Shown here piece by piece: positions 53,175-61,326 of a DNA stretch of 64,000 nucleotides. A program made the position numbers and the translations under genes. Source of the stretch: DASQFD01 sp035633255. Lineage in GTDB: Bacteria > Actinomycetota > Actinomycetes > Actinomycetales > Dermatophilaceae. The notes beneath the pieces were generated by a model that was given only the letters and a program-made list of their open reading frames with translations, made no database searches and was not told the DNA's origin. The stretch covers positions 29,756 to 93,755 of the forward strand of contig DASQFD010000021.1 of NCBI GenBank assembly GCA_035633255.1. The letters are read 5' to 3'. Each line of letters opens with the position of its first letter. The stretch's first letter is position 1.

Positions 53175-53969
53175 GTGACGGATCTCATCGACACCACCGA
53201 GATGTACCTCCGGACGATCTTCGAGCTGGAGGAGGAGGGCATCCGTCCCCTGCGCGCGCGCATCGCCGAGCGGCTGGCGCACTCGGGCCCCACGGTGTCG
53301 CAGACGGTGGCGCGGATGGCCCGCGACGGCCTGCTGGAGGTGGCGGGGGACCGGCACCTCGAGCTCTCCGAGGAGGGCCGCCGCAGGGCCACGCGCGTCA
53401 TGCGCAAGCACCGGCTGGCCGAGCGGCTGCTCGCCGACGTCATCGGGCTGGAGTGGGAGTTCGTGCACCAGGAGGCCTGCCGCTGGGAGCACGTGATGTC
53501 CGAGCGCGTCGAGCGCAAGGTCCTCGCCCTGCTCGAGGACCACACCGAGTCGCCCTACGGCAACCCCATCCCGGGGCTGGACGAGCTGGGGTCGCCGCCC
53601 GCCGAGGACTTCCGCACCGGCCTGGTCACCCTCACCGAGGTCGCGGGGAGCGAGCCGGTCACCGTCCGCGTCCGTCGCATCGGTGAGCCGGTCCAGGTCG
53701 ACCACGAGGCGCTCAGCCTGCTCACGGCCGCCGGGCTGCTCCCCGGGCAGCCGGCGCGGGTCCGTCGGGACGGCCTGCGCGTGCTCGCCTTGGGGGAGGG
53801 CGCCGAGGAGTCGTCGGGGGTGTCGCTGCCCGCCGACATCGCGGTGCACGTCTTCGTCTCCGCCGACGGCCCCGTGGCCCCCGAGCGGCGGGTCGCCGCC
53901 GACGACCGGCCCGCCGCCGACGACCGGCCCGCCGCCGCCGACGACCTCGGGGCCGTTACCGGAACGTGA
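53175..53969 (+). CDS. ideR: iron-dependent repressor IdeR/DtxR
   Basis: 264 aa. DTTEMYLRTIFELEEEG and RIAERLAHSGPTVSQTVARMARDGLL form the DNA-binding winged helix. Metal residues are Met10-equivalent, RKHRLAERLLADVIG (His/Glu) and HQEACRWEHVMSE (Cys102, Glu105, His106 equivalents). A FeoA/SH3-like domain follows (about 145-225). It represses iron-uptake genes when Fe(II) is bound. The C-terminal tail has an AADDRP repeat (18-bp DNA units at 53895-53945) absent from mycobacterial IdeR. Confidence 0.95.
   Translation: MTDLIDTTEMYLRTIFELEEEGIRPLRARIAERLAHSGPTVSQTVARMARDGLLEVAGDRHLELSEEGRRRATRVMRKHRLAERLLADVIGLEWEFVHQEACRWEHVMSERVERKVLALLEDHTESPYGNPIPGLDELGSPPAEDFRTGLVTLTEVAGSEPVTVRVRRIGEPVQVDHEALSLLTAAGLLPGQPARVRRDGLRVLALGEGAEESSGVSLPADIAVHVFVSADGPVAPERRVAADDRPAADDRPAAADDLGAVTGT
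53895..53945. repeat. 18-bp tandem repeat in the ideR tail
   Basis: About three copies of GCCGCCGACGACCGGCCC encode repeated AADDRP-type residues at the C-terminus of IdeR. Confidence 0.75.
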
Positions 53970-53970
53970 C
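53955..53970 (+). promoter_or_regulatory. MtrA-like direct repeat before the first cell-wall gene
   Basis: GTTAC-N6-GTGAC at an 11-bp period, straddling the ideR stop. The same arrangement (GTGAC-CGGAAT-GTGAC) precedes the NlpC/P60 gene. TACGGT (53990-53995) could be the -10. Confidence 0.6.
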
Positions 53971-54027
53971 AATCGCCGGGGTCGGCGGTTACGGTGGATG
54001 GTCCCCCGTGGTCCCCGGAAGGTTCCC

Positions 54028-54889
54028 GTGCCCCCCCAGCCGTCCCGCGTCGGGCCGTCGTCGCGCCCCTCGGCCGCCTCGCCGGCTCCCCGACCTGACG
54101 GGCGGTGCCGCGCTCCGCTCGCTGGCGAAGGCCGGTGCCGGGCTCGGCCTCGTGGCCGGCGTCGCGGCGGTGCTGGCCGTCCCCGCCGAGGCGCCGGCCC
54201 GGGCGGCCGGCCAGGTCGCCGTCGCGCCCGACCGGTCGGCCGGGCCGACCGTCGCGTCCCGGTCGGAGCAGCGCAGCGCACTCGCCTCGCGCACCGCCCT
54301 CGCCGCGGAGGTGGGCCCGCCCGCCGCCCCGGTCCGCTTCGGGGTCTCCGGTGTGGTCGCCGTGCCCCGGCCGGTGGTGAGGAAGCCGGCACGGGTCGCG
54401 GCGCCGCCGCCCGCCTCGCGCCGCTCGACGACCGTGGAGCCCGGCTCCGGCACGGCCGGTGCGAGCGCGACCCCCGGCCGGGCGGGCCGCGGGACCAGCA
54501 CGAGCACGGCCACGGCGCGCGGCACCGGCTCGTCCACGGCATACAGCACCACCCGGTATGCCGGCGCGGGAGCCGCGCTGGGGCTCGCCCCCAGCGCGCA
54601 GCGGGTCTACTCCGCGGTCCGGTCCCGCTTCGGGATCACCACGATCGGCGGACTGCGCCCGGGTGACGACGGTGACCACGGCACCGGCCACGCCGTCGAC
54701 GTCATGGTCCGGGGGAGCCGTGGTGACGCCGTGGCGGCGTTCGCCATCGCCAACGCCCGCGCCCTGGACGTGACGTACGTCATCTGGGAGCAGCGGATCT
54801 GGATGCCGGGGCGCGGCTGGGAGCCGATGGCGGACCGGGGCAGCGACACCGCGAACCACGTCGACCACGTGCACGTCTCGGTGGACTGA
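54028..54889 (+). CDS. secreted ARB_07466-like (M15-type) cell-wall protein, one-base frameshift at the start
   Basis: Best start is GTG 54028 (GGAAGG upstream), but the C7 tract at 54031-54037 puts it out of frame; with six Cs the protein reads VPPSRPASGRRRAP and continues with no break for 286 aa. A signal-type helix (LAKAGAGLGLVAGVAAVLAVP) leads to a Pro/Ala/Ser/Thr linker, then a C-terminal domain with AQRVYSAVRSRFGITTIGG, GTGHAVDVMV and NHVDHVHVSVD. The His/Asp residues are zinc ligands as in M15-like peptidases. It matches the N-terminus of the next gene. Without the correction an alternative in-frame start is GTG 54008. Confidence 0.75.
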
Positions 54890-54972
54890 CCCGCGGTCGG
54901 CGACCGGCCCGGCCGCACGGCTCGCCCGGAGGAGGCCGTCGTCCGCGGTCGACGCCGCCCGTGCGACGCGCC

Positions 54973-55012
54973 GTGACCGGAATGTGACTTCCCGTGCAGC
55001 GGCAGGTAGCGT
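54973..55012 (+). promoter_or_regulatory. MtrA-like direct repeat and promoter of the NlpC/P60 gene
   Basis: GTGAC-CGGAAT-GTGAC at 54973-54988, 11-bp period. The second GTGAC doubles as the -35 region; TAGCGT at 55007-55012 is the -10, 18 bp on. The mRNA leader then runs about 230 nt to the start codon. Confidence 0.6.
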
Positions 55013-55048
55013 CATGTCGACCCGGTCGTCCGGCCGGGTCCTCGGGGG

Positions 55049-55244
55049 CCGATCACGCCGAGTCCTGCCACCGCCCCCCGAGCACTGCGCACCACCGCCC
55101 GGCAGGAGCGGGGGACCCACTTTTCGGGGAGCCGGCCACGTGCCGACGCCCCTGGGGTGAAGCCGGCCCGTCCACGAGACGGGGCGGCCGGGCCATGACC
55201 CTCGGCCCGAACCCGACAGCTCACCTCGCAGGCGCCGAGAGGTT
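55049..55244 (+). ncRNA. c-di-AMP (ydaO/yuaA) riboswitch
   Basis: The leader of the NlpC/P60 gene contains the conserved blocks I recall for the actinobacterial ydaO class: CCGAGTCCTGCC (55058), CGGGGGACCCA (55109), GGGGTGAAGCC (55154) and CCGACAGCTCACCTCGCAGG (55213), ending GAGAGG that doubles as ribosome-binding site. In other actinobacteria this class switches off rpf and NlpC/P60 genes when c-di-AMP is high. Confidence 0.9.
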
Positions 55245-55248
55245 CACC

Positions 55249-56160
55249 GTGGCTCATTCCACCCCGGGGCGGCACCGCGCGCCCGGCCGCCCCAACCCGC
55301 TCGCCGAGATCGGCGTCGCCGCATCCCGTGCCGGGCAGGCCGGCGCCAAGGCGTCCGCCGTGCTCGTCGCCTCCGGCGGCCTCGTCGCCGCCTTCGCCAT
55401 GCCCGCCACCGGCGCGCCCACCGAGCCGGCCGGCCGCAGCGGTTCCGGCGACCTCATGGCGACCGCCCCGGCGGCCGTGGTCCCCGCGGCCGCGCCGGCC
55501 GTGGTGGCTCCCGCGGCGGTGGCGCCCGCCGCGACGCCGGTGCGCCCGACCTCCTTCGGCGTCGTCGGCGTCACCGCCGTCGCCAAGCCGAAGCCCAGGC
55601 CCGAGCCGAGGCCCCAGCCGCCGGTCGAGCGGTCCAGCGGGTCGGAGTCGACCGCCCGGGCGTCGGGCACCAGCCGGCCGGAGCGCACCGCCTCCCGCAG
55701 CACGACCCGCACCACGGAGGGCACCACCACGCGCAGCGCCGCCCGGCGCGCGACCGCGGCGCGCAGCGCCGCCGGGGGTGCCACCGCGGCCCGCACGAGC
55801 GCGACCGCCCCCCGCACGGTGGCCCCGGCGGCCAGCGGGGTCGTCGGGATCGCCCGTGGCCTGCTCGGCATCCCCTACCGCCTGGGTGGCACCACCCCGG
55901 CCGGTTTCGACTGCTCCGGCTTCACGTCGTACGTGTTCCGCCAGGTGGGCACCTCGCTGCCGCGCACGGCGGCCGCGCAGCAGGCCGCCGCGTCGCGGGT
56001 CAGCGACCCCCGCCCGGGTGACCTGGTCTTCTTCGGCGCCCCGGCCTACCACGTCGGGATCTACACCGGACCGGGCACGATGATCGACTCCCCGCGCTCC
56101 GGGAAGTCGACCGCGGAGCGGGCCATCTGGTCCTCGAACGTCACCTACGGCCGTCCGTGA
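55249..56160 (+). CDS. secreted NlpC/P60 peptidoglycan endopeptidase
   Basis: 303 aa. GTG 55249 follows the riboswitch (GAGAGG 6 nt before). A hydrophobic signal segment (about residues 35-55) is followed by a long Ala/Pro/Thr/Arg-rich linker (about 60-200). The NlpC/P60 domain (about 205-303) has catalytic Cys in FDCSGFTSYVF and His in AYHVGIYTG. It cuts peptide stems of peptidoglycan. Control by c-di-AMP and the MtrA-like motif fits growth- and osmotic-linked wall remodelling. Confidence 0.94.
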   Translation: MAHSTPGRHRAPGRPNPLAEIGVAASRAGQAGAKASAVLVASGGLVAAFAMPATGAPTEPAGRSGSGDLMATAPAAVVPAAAPAVVAPAAVAPAATPVRPTSFGVVGVTAVAKPKPRPEPRPQPPVERSSGSESTARASGTSRPERTASRSTTRTTEGTTTRSAARRATAARSAAGGATAARTSATAPRTVAPAASGVVGIARGLLGIPYRLGGTTPAGFDCSGFTSYVFRQVGTSLPRTAAAQQAAASRVSDPRPGDLVFFGAPAYHVGIYTGPGTMIDSPRSGKSTAERAIWSSNVTYGRP

Positions 56161-56225
56161 CGGCTCGCCGCAGCTGACCGCGCGGCCACCGGCGCCGCCG
56201 CGGGCGCTGTGTTTGACTACGCCAC

Positions 56226-56885
56226 ATGGGTGAGATCGTCCTGGACGTGTGGGCCGACGTGGTCTGTCCGTGGTGCTACATGGCCAAGCGGCGGCTCGAG
56301 GCGGCCATCTCCCGCAGCGAGCGGCCCGCCGACGTCACGGTGACCTACCACGCCTTCGAGCTCGACCCCACGACCCCCGTCGGGACGGGTGAGAGCATGC
56401 TCGCCCACCTGGCGCGGGCGCACGGCAGCAGCGCGGCCGAGGCCCGGGAGGTGGCGGAGCGGGCCGCGATCGCCGCCCGTCCCGACCGCATCGTCATGGA
56501 CATCGACGCCCTCACCCGGGCCAACACCTTCGACGCGCACCGCCTGGTCGCCCTCGGCCTGGCCATGGGCGGCCCGGCCCTCCAGGGGGCCGTGCTGGAG
56601 CGGTTCTACGCCGGCGTCTTCGCCGAGGGCCGCGCGCTGGACGACCACGCCGTCCTGCAGCGGCTCGGCGCCGAGGCGGGCCTGGACGAGCGCCGGGTCT
56701 CGGCCGTCCTTGCAGGCGAGGAGTACGGCGACCACGTCCGGACCGACGAGAGGGACGCCGCGGAGCTCGGCGTGACCGGAGTGCCCTTCACCGTGGCGGA
56801 CCGCCGGCTGTCCGTCCACGGGGCCGTGCCGGTGGAGACCCTCGTCGAGCTCATCGCCGCGGTGAGCGCCCCAGCTCGGCCGTGA
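56226..56885 (+). CDS. DsbA-family FrnE-like oxidoreductase
   Basis: 219 aa, no signal peptide, so cytoplasmic FrnE type. The active site is CPWCYM (about residue 14) in DVWADVVCPWCYMAKRRLE. The cis-Pro loop TGVPFTV is near residue 178. These proteins oxidise or isomerise disulfides, often linked to oxidative stress or polyketide modification. The 3' end overlaps the convergent macrodomain gene by 35 bp. Confidence 0.9.
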   Translation: MGEIVLDVWADVVCPWCYMAKRRLEAAISRSERPADVTVTYHAFELDPTTPVGTGESMLAHLARAHGSSAAEAREVAERAAIAARPDRIVMDIDALTRANTFDAHRLVALGLAMGGPALQGAVLERFYAGVFAEGRALDDHAVLQRLGAEAGLDERRVSAVLAGEEYGDHVRTDERDAAELGVTGVPFTVADRRLSVHGAVPVETLVELIAAVSAPARP

Positions 56886-57384
56886 ACGCCGCCAGGGCGG
56901 GCTCGCCGAACAGCACGAAGCGCACCAGGTCGAGCCCCGGCGACGCCGCCACGTCCGCGCGCACCGCCGAGGCCGCGACCGCGGCGACCTCCGTGACGTC
57001 CCAGCCGTAGATCCCGGCGCTCACCGCCGGGAACGCGACCGTCCGGGCACCCACCTCCCGGGCCACGGCCAGCGAGCGGGTGAAGCACGAGGCGAGCAGC
57101 GCCGGGTCGGCCTGCCCGGCTCGCCGGTTCGGCCCGACGGTGTGGATCACCCACCGCGCGGGGAGCCGCCCGGCCACCGTCGCGACGGCGTCCCCGACCG
57201 CCAACCCGTCGGGGTGGGTCGTGGCCCGCAGCGCCCGGCATGCGGCGAGGAGCTCCGGGCCGGCGGCGGCGTGGATGGCGCCGTCGACCCCACCCCCGCC
57301 CAGCAGGCTGCGGTTCGCCGCGTTGACGACGGCGTCGACCTGCTCGGTCGTGATGTCCGCGAGCGTCGCCTCGATCGCGGTCAC
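56851..57384 (-). CDS. macrodomain protein (ADP-ribose hydrolase)
   Basis: 177 aa. VDAVVNAANRSLLGGGGVDGAIHAAAGPELLAAC is the macrodomain loop that binds ADP-ribose with catalytic Asn/Asp, followed by AVSAGIYGWD. These enzymes remove ADP-ribose or O-acetyl-ADP-ribose. GTG 57384 is placed by TACCCT (57392-57397, minus) 7 nt before it. Convergent with the DsbA-like gene. Confidence 0.92.
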   Translation of the reverse strand: MTAIEATLADITTEQVDAVVNAANRSLLGGGGVDGAIHAAAGPELLAACRALRATTHPDGLAVGDAVATVAGRLPARWVIHTVGPNRRAGQADPALLASCFTRSLAVAREVGARTVAFPAVSAGIYGWDVTEVAAVAASAVRADVAASPGLDLVRFVLFGEPALAAFTAELGRSPRR

Positions 57385-57391
57385 GCAGGAG

Positions 57392-57397
57392 AGGGTA
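57392..57397 (-). promoter_or_regulatory. -10 element (leaderless) of the macrodomain gene
   Basis: TACCCT on the minus strand, 7 nt before GTG 57384; it overlaps the first copy of the 17-bp repeat. Confidence 0.45.
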
Positions 57398-57478
57398 TGC
57401 CGGTGAGCCGGGTATGCCGGTGAGGGCGGGTGTGCCGGTAAGCCGGGTATGCCGGTGAGCCGGGTATGCCGATGAGGC
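57393..57478. repeat. 17-bp tandem repeats rich in GTATGCC
   Basis: Five units of GGGTATGCCGGTGAGCC and variants lie between the macrodomain gene's promoter and the SDR stop. Four of them hold the word GTATGCC that is frequent in this genome. Confidence 0.88.
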
Positions 57479-57489
57479 CGGTGGGAGCC

Positions 57490-58380
57490 TCAGCCGGGCA
57501 CCACGAACGGCGAGCCGACCAGCTCCTCGCACCGCTGCCAGAGCCGCGTCGCCACCTCGCGGTCGTGCGAGGCGGCACTCGAGCCGACCGGCCGGGGGGC
57601 GCCGCGCATCTCCCCGAAGCCCCCGGGCCCGATGTAGCTGCCACCGGGCAGGTCCGGCACGGTCGCGGCATACAGGGTGGGCACGGCGCCACTGGCGGCA
57701 TCCTGGACGATCCACGGCAGGGAGTTCAGCCAACCGCCCAGCGTGTCCTGCCAGGTGCCGGAGCGCTGCTGCAGGTTGGTCGCGGCGTAGCCCGGGTGGG
57801 CGGCCATGGAGCGGAGGCGGGAGCCGGCGGCGGTGAGGCGGCGCTCCAGCTCGTAGGCGAGGACGAGGTCGGCGAGCTTGCTCTGGCCGTAGGCGACCCA
57901 GCCGTTGTACCTCCGCCGCTCGAAGCTCAGGTCGTCGAGCTTGATGGCGCCCATCCGGTGCGCGCCCGAGGACAGCCAGACGACCCGGTCGGTGAGCCGG
58001 GGCAGGAGCCGCGCGGTGAGCAGGAAGTGGCCGAGCACGTTGGTCGCGAACTGGCTCTCCACGCCCTCGGCGGTGCGGGCGAGGGGGACGTTCATGATCC
58101 CGGCATTGTTGACGAGGGTCTCGATGCGCCAGTCCGCGACGCCCTCGGCGAAGGCGCGCACCGAGTCCAGGTCGGCGAGGTCCAGGCGCCGCACCTCCCC
58201 GTCGCCGGCCAGCTGGGCCCGGGCCTGCTCACCCTTGGCGACGTCCCGGCAGGCCAGGACCACATAGGCCCCCTTGGCACTGAGGGCCTTCGCCGCCTCC
58301 AGGCCGATGCCCGAGTTCGCCCCGGTGACCACGAAGACCCGTCCGGCCTGGTCCGGCATGTCCGCTGAGTTCCACGTCAT
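57490..58380 (-). CDS. short-chain dehydrogenase, retinol/protochlorophyllide-type
   Basis: 296 aa. TGANSGIGLEAAKAL (cofactor), NNAGIM, LSSGAHRMGAI (Ser) and YGQSKLAN-like YGQSKLAD (Tyr-x-x-x-Lys), HPGYAATNLQ. This is the classical extended group that reduces lipid or xenobiotic carbonyls. Substrate unknown. ATG 58380 lies within the 3' end of the PucR gene on the same strand, overlapping by about 150 nt. Confidence 0.88.
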   Translation of the reverse strand: MTWNSADMPDQAGRVFVVTGANSGIGLEAAKALSAKGAYVVLACRDVAKGEQARAQLAGDGEVRRLDLADLDSVRAFAEGVADWRIETLVNNAGIMNVPLARTAEGVESQFATNVLGHFLLTARLLPRLTDRVVWLSSGAHRMGAIKLDDLSFERRRYNGWVAYGQSKLADLVLAYELERRLTAAGSRLRSMAAHPGYAATNLQQRSGTWQDTLGGWLNSLPWIVQDAASGAVPTLYAATVPDLPGGSYIGPGGFGEMRGAPRPVGSSAASHDREVATRLWQRCEELVGSPFVVPG

Positions 58381-59629
58381 CCACCCAGTCTCCCAGCGGC
58401 GCCGGCCGACGCGGCCGCGGGGCCGGGGCGGGGCTGGACGCCGTGGGCGCGGGCGCGGCGCCGAGGGCGAGTATCAGGTCGTGAACGCGGTCGGCGTCGC
58501 GAAGCCGTTCTCCGAACCGTTCCCTGATCTGGTTCATCCGGTAGCGCACGGTCTGCGGGTGGATGTGCAGGGCGGCGGCGACGTCCTCGCGTCGACCCTG
58601 CAGGAGCAGCCAGGTCAGCAGGGTCTCGGCCAGCCGCCCGGCGGTCTCGTCGGGCAGGTCACGCAGGGGGGCCAGCACGTCCCGTCGCAGGTCGGTCAGG
58701 GACTCGGGGTCGGCCAGGACCACCAGCTCACGCAGATGCGCCTCGGTGTCCAGCACGGCACCGGCGCGCGGTCGCGGCAGCACCTCCAGCGCCCGCAGGG
58801 CGCGCCGTAGCGAGATGGCCCCCTGCCACCACGGCTTCGTGGGGCCGACGACGGCTGAGCTGCCGCGCAGGGAGTCGAGCAGGCCACGGCGGTCACGATG
58901 CCGGTCGGGGACGAACAGCGCGACCAGGTCGTCCCCCGGCTGGTCGAGCGGGAACCGCAGGGTCGCGCGGTCCGGCGTGACGAGCGTGGGGGCGTGGGTG
59001 AAGGGGACCACGATGGCGGTGAGGGTCTCGGGCGGCGCCCAGTGCGCCTGCTGGGCGCGACGCTCGAGCGTCCCCCGGTCCAGGCCGTCCGAGATCGCCC
59101 GGGTGAGGCGCTCGAGCCGCTGATCCAGCAGCCGGGTCGCCGACGCGGCCTCCTCGGCGTGGCCGGTGACGCTGGCCGCGGACAGCCGGTCGGCGTACGC
59201 GAAGACCATCGCGGCCAGGGCGGCGACCTCCTGGGCCCCGAGGTCGTGCTCGACGGCGGCCCGCGACAGCTCCTGCCAGTGCACGCGTGAGCCGATTCGG
59301 TACGCCGACAACAGCGTGTCGATGCTGCGGTGCGAGCGCGCTTCGTCGCGGCCGAGGACGTAGGCGCCGCGCCGGGCCCGCGCGAGGGTGATCCCCTCGG
59401 GGTCACCGTCGGCCAGGACGCCGAGGAATCCGTCGTACGCCATCCGCACGCCGTCCTCCAGGCGGGTGCGGTCGGGGCCGTCCACGGCGGCGGCGAACCC
59501 GGGCACCTCGGCGGCGATCGCCGAGACGGTCGCATCGGCGAGTGGGGCGACCCGGGCGCGCAGGGCCGCCACCAGCTCCGGCGCGAGCCGTGGCGCCGGG
59601 ATCGTCGGCGGGTCAGGAACTGTCTCCAC
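58229..59629 (-). CDS. PucR-type transcriptional regulator, 3' end overlapping the SDR
   Basis: 466 aa. N-terminal sensor region (about 1-370), then a PucR C-terminal helix-turn-helix: LLQGRREDVAAALHIHPQTVRYRMNQIRERFG (about 345-375). The last 50 or so residues run over the first 152 nt of the SDR gene in another frame and look unlike other PucR ends, so an original stop near 58440 may have been lost. It probably controls the SDR or other nearby genes. Weak start context at GTG 59629. Confidence 0.8.
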   Translation of the reverse strand: METVPDPPTIPAPRLAPELVAALRARVAPLADATVSAIAAEVPGFAAAVDGPDRTRLEDGVRMAYDGFLGVLADGDPEGITLARARRGAYVLGRDEARSHRSIDTLLSAYRIGSRVHWQELSRAAVEHDLGAQEVAALAAMVFAYADRLSAASVTGHAEEAASATRLLDQRLERLTRAISDGLDRGTLERRAQQAHWAPPETLTAIVVPFTHAPTLVTPDRATLRFPLDQPGDDLVALFVPDRHRDRRGLLDSLRGSSAVVGPTKPWWQGAISLRRALRALEVLPRPRAGAVLDTEAHLRELVVLADPESLTDLRRDVLAPLRDLPDETAGRLAETLLTWLLLQGRREDVAAALHIHPQTVRYRMNQIRERFGERLRDADRVHDLILALGAAPAPTASSPAPAPRPRRPAPLGDWVDDVELSGHAGPGRTGLRGHRGELGHRPGGGEGPQCQGGLCGPGLPGRRQG

Positions 59630-59665
59630 AGGACAAGGATGGCACGGCCTTCTACCGTCGCGCGG

Positions 59666-59686
59666 CCTATCGGGTGTCTCGGTAGG
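59666..59686. promoter_or_regulatory. imperfect inverted repeat between pucR and GNAT
   Basis: CCTATCG-N5-CTCGGTAGG-like dyad (CCTA/TAGG outer arms, CG inner) in the 74-bp divergent gap. Possible regulator site. Confidence 0.3.
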
Positions 59687-59703
59687 ACAGGCACGCTGGA
59701 AGC

Positions 59704-60286
59704 ATGGTCAGGACCCCGACACCAACCTCCGCGACTCCCTGCGTCGAGACCCCGTGCATCGCGCGGGCCACCCTGCGCAACGGGCTGCGGGTGGCCGTTC
59801 GTCGCCAGGTGGCCTCGGACGCGGACGAGATCGCCGCAGGCTTCGCGCACCTGTCGGAGGAGAGCCGCTACCGGCGCTTCATGTCCGGCAAGCCCCCGAC
59901 TGACACCCGCGGAGCTGCGCTATTTCGTGGACCGCGTCGACCAGCACGACCACCTCGCCCTGGTCCTGGTGTGGCCGCGCACGTCCCGTCCGGGCGTCAT
60001 CCTCGGCGACGCGCACGCGATTCGCCTGCACGCCCGACCGGACACCGCCGACGTCGCCGTCACGGTCGCCGACGAGATCCAGGGCCTCGGCGCCGGGGGC
60101 ACGCTCATCCGCACACTCGCCGAGGTCGCCCAGCGGGAGGGGATCACGCACTTCAGCGCCACGCTGCTCACCTCGAACACGGCATCCCAGCGCATGCTCG
60201 CCTCAGTCGGCACGGTGCTCGCCCAGGACTGCCAGGGCGCCATGCGCGAGATGACGGTCCGACTCCCCCCGGCCACCACGGCCTGA
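59704..60286 (+). pseudogene. GNAT acetyltransferase, frameshifted
   Basis: The first 63 codons read LRNGLRVAVRRQVASDADEIAAGFAHLSEESRYRRFMSGKP, then lose frame in a C5 run (59893-59897). Removing one C gives RLTPAELRYFVDRVDQHDHLAL and the acetyl-CoA loop region QGLGAGGTLIRTL, total 193 aa. It would be an N-acetyltransferase with an unknown acceptor. No other disruption is seen, so either sequencing error or recent loss. Divergent from pucR. Confidence 0.75.
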
Positions 60287-60316
60287 GTCCGGCGCGTCCA
60301 GCCCGCCCTGGTCTGC

Positions 60317-60341
60317 GAAACCGCTGGTCAGAGCGGGTTTC
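60317..60341 (+). terminator. hairpin after the GNAT gene
   Basis: GAAACCGCT pairs with AGCGGGTTTC with one bulge and a 6-nt loop; no T-run follows. Confidence 0.4.
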
Positions 60342-60602
60342 CTCGGTGCCCCCGGCCGTGTCCTGGCTCACGACCTCCCGGACTGGTGTCTGACGACATG
60401 CCGGCATGATGTCTCGGAGGATCCCGGGATCCACCGTGTTGCACGCTGAGCCTGCGGAGTGGTCGAAGGCGCCACCGTCACCGGCTGGAGAGCCGCACTC
60501 GGCGAGCTCGCCCTCGTCTTCCCCGACCGCAGCATCAACCCCCACCTCTGACCCATGTGACCCGGGTCACTTAGCCGGACACCTTGACAAGCTCACCGCG
60601 GC
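60342..60602. other. no recognisable gene; includes a 14-bp palindrome
   Basis: Only fragments remain. A short reading frame ending WRAALGELALVFPDRSINPHL (about 60500-60550) resembles a transposase end but I cannot place it. GTGACCCGGGTCAC (60557-60570) is a perfect palindrome, possibly a mobile-element end. Confidence 0.4.
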
Positions 60603-60895
60603 CGCGGGGACGACGCGCTGTACCGGATCCGCAACATCGTGCGCGCCGGCGACGAACGCCCCACCGACCGCCAACGCGACCGACTCACCGACGCGTTCAC
60701 CGCCAGGGACGAGCCGTCGAGGTCGAGGTTTGCCTGGTTGTGCGCCCGACAGGTCCGCTCGGTGTACCACCCAGACACCCCCGCCGCCGGCAAGGCCATC
60801 GCCGAGACAATCCTGAACAGCTTCACCACGTGCCCGATCCCCGAGGTCGCCCGTCTGGGCCGGACCCTGAAGCAGTGGTCCGAGGCGTTCCTGGC
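60603..60895 (+). pseudogene. ISL3-family transposase fragment
   Basis: RGDDALYRIRNIVRAGDERPT, WLCARQVRSVYHPDTPAAGKAIAETI and SFTTCPIPEVARLGRTLKQW match the C-terminal DDE region of ISL3/IS1165-type transposases. Only about 97 codons remain; the N-terminus is absent and the usual end (GTEAINGLIE...) is replaced by IS110 sequence at about 60895. Inactive remnant. Confidence 0.78.
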
Positions 60896-60896
60896 G

Positions 60897-61326
60897 ACAT
60901 CGCACGCAAGACCCGCCGCCGCCTCGCCGCGGAGGATCTCGCCGAGCTGGTCGCGGTCGACGCGAAGATCGAGAAGTCCACCGCCCAGCTCAAGGCCCTC
61001 GTCCTGGCCCGCGGTTCACACCTGATGGACCTGCACGGTGTCGCCCCCGTCGCCGCCAGGGTCCTGGCCGACGTCGGTGACGTCACCCGGTTCGCGGACC
61101 GCACCGGTTCGCGTCGTGGACCGGCACCGCATCGTTGGAGGCGTCCTCCGGCCAGCACGACCGGCACTGGCTCTCCCGGGCCGGGAACCGCCGGGTCAAC
61201 CACGTCATCCACATCGCCGCCGTCACCCAGCTCCGCCTGAACACCGACGGGCGGGCCTACCACCGGCGCAAGCGCGCCCAAGGCAGGAGGCCCATGGAAG
61301 CACCGGGTGCCTCAAGCGCCCGGCCC
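60897..61326 (+). pseudogene. IS110-family transposase fragment with frameshifts
   Basis: ARKTRRRLAAEDLAELVAVD, MDLHGVAPVAARVLADVGDVTRFADR, then after a missing base near 61103 RFASWTGTASLEASSGQHDRHWLSRAGNRRVNHVIHIAAVTQLRLNTDGRAYHRRK match the transposase_20 domain of IS110. A second frame change near 61295 precedes CLKR. The N-terminal DEDD catalytic part is missing. It joins the ISL3 piece directly. Confidence 0.8.

Noticed and set aside
54008..54030. GTG 54008 as the true start of the peptidase-like gene
   Set aside because: It lacks a ribosome-binding site, and the C7-to-C6 correction from GTG 54028 gives a better match to the paralogue; kept only as an alternative.
57393..57478. Possible CRISPR array
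   Set aside because: Units are 17 bp with no spacers, so it is a plain tandem repeat. The array at 21581-21697 was rejected for the same reason.
60342..60602. A third transposase gene
   Set aside because: The residues ALGELALVFPDRSINPHL hint at one, but I could not match it to a known family and it is too short.
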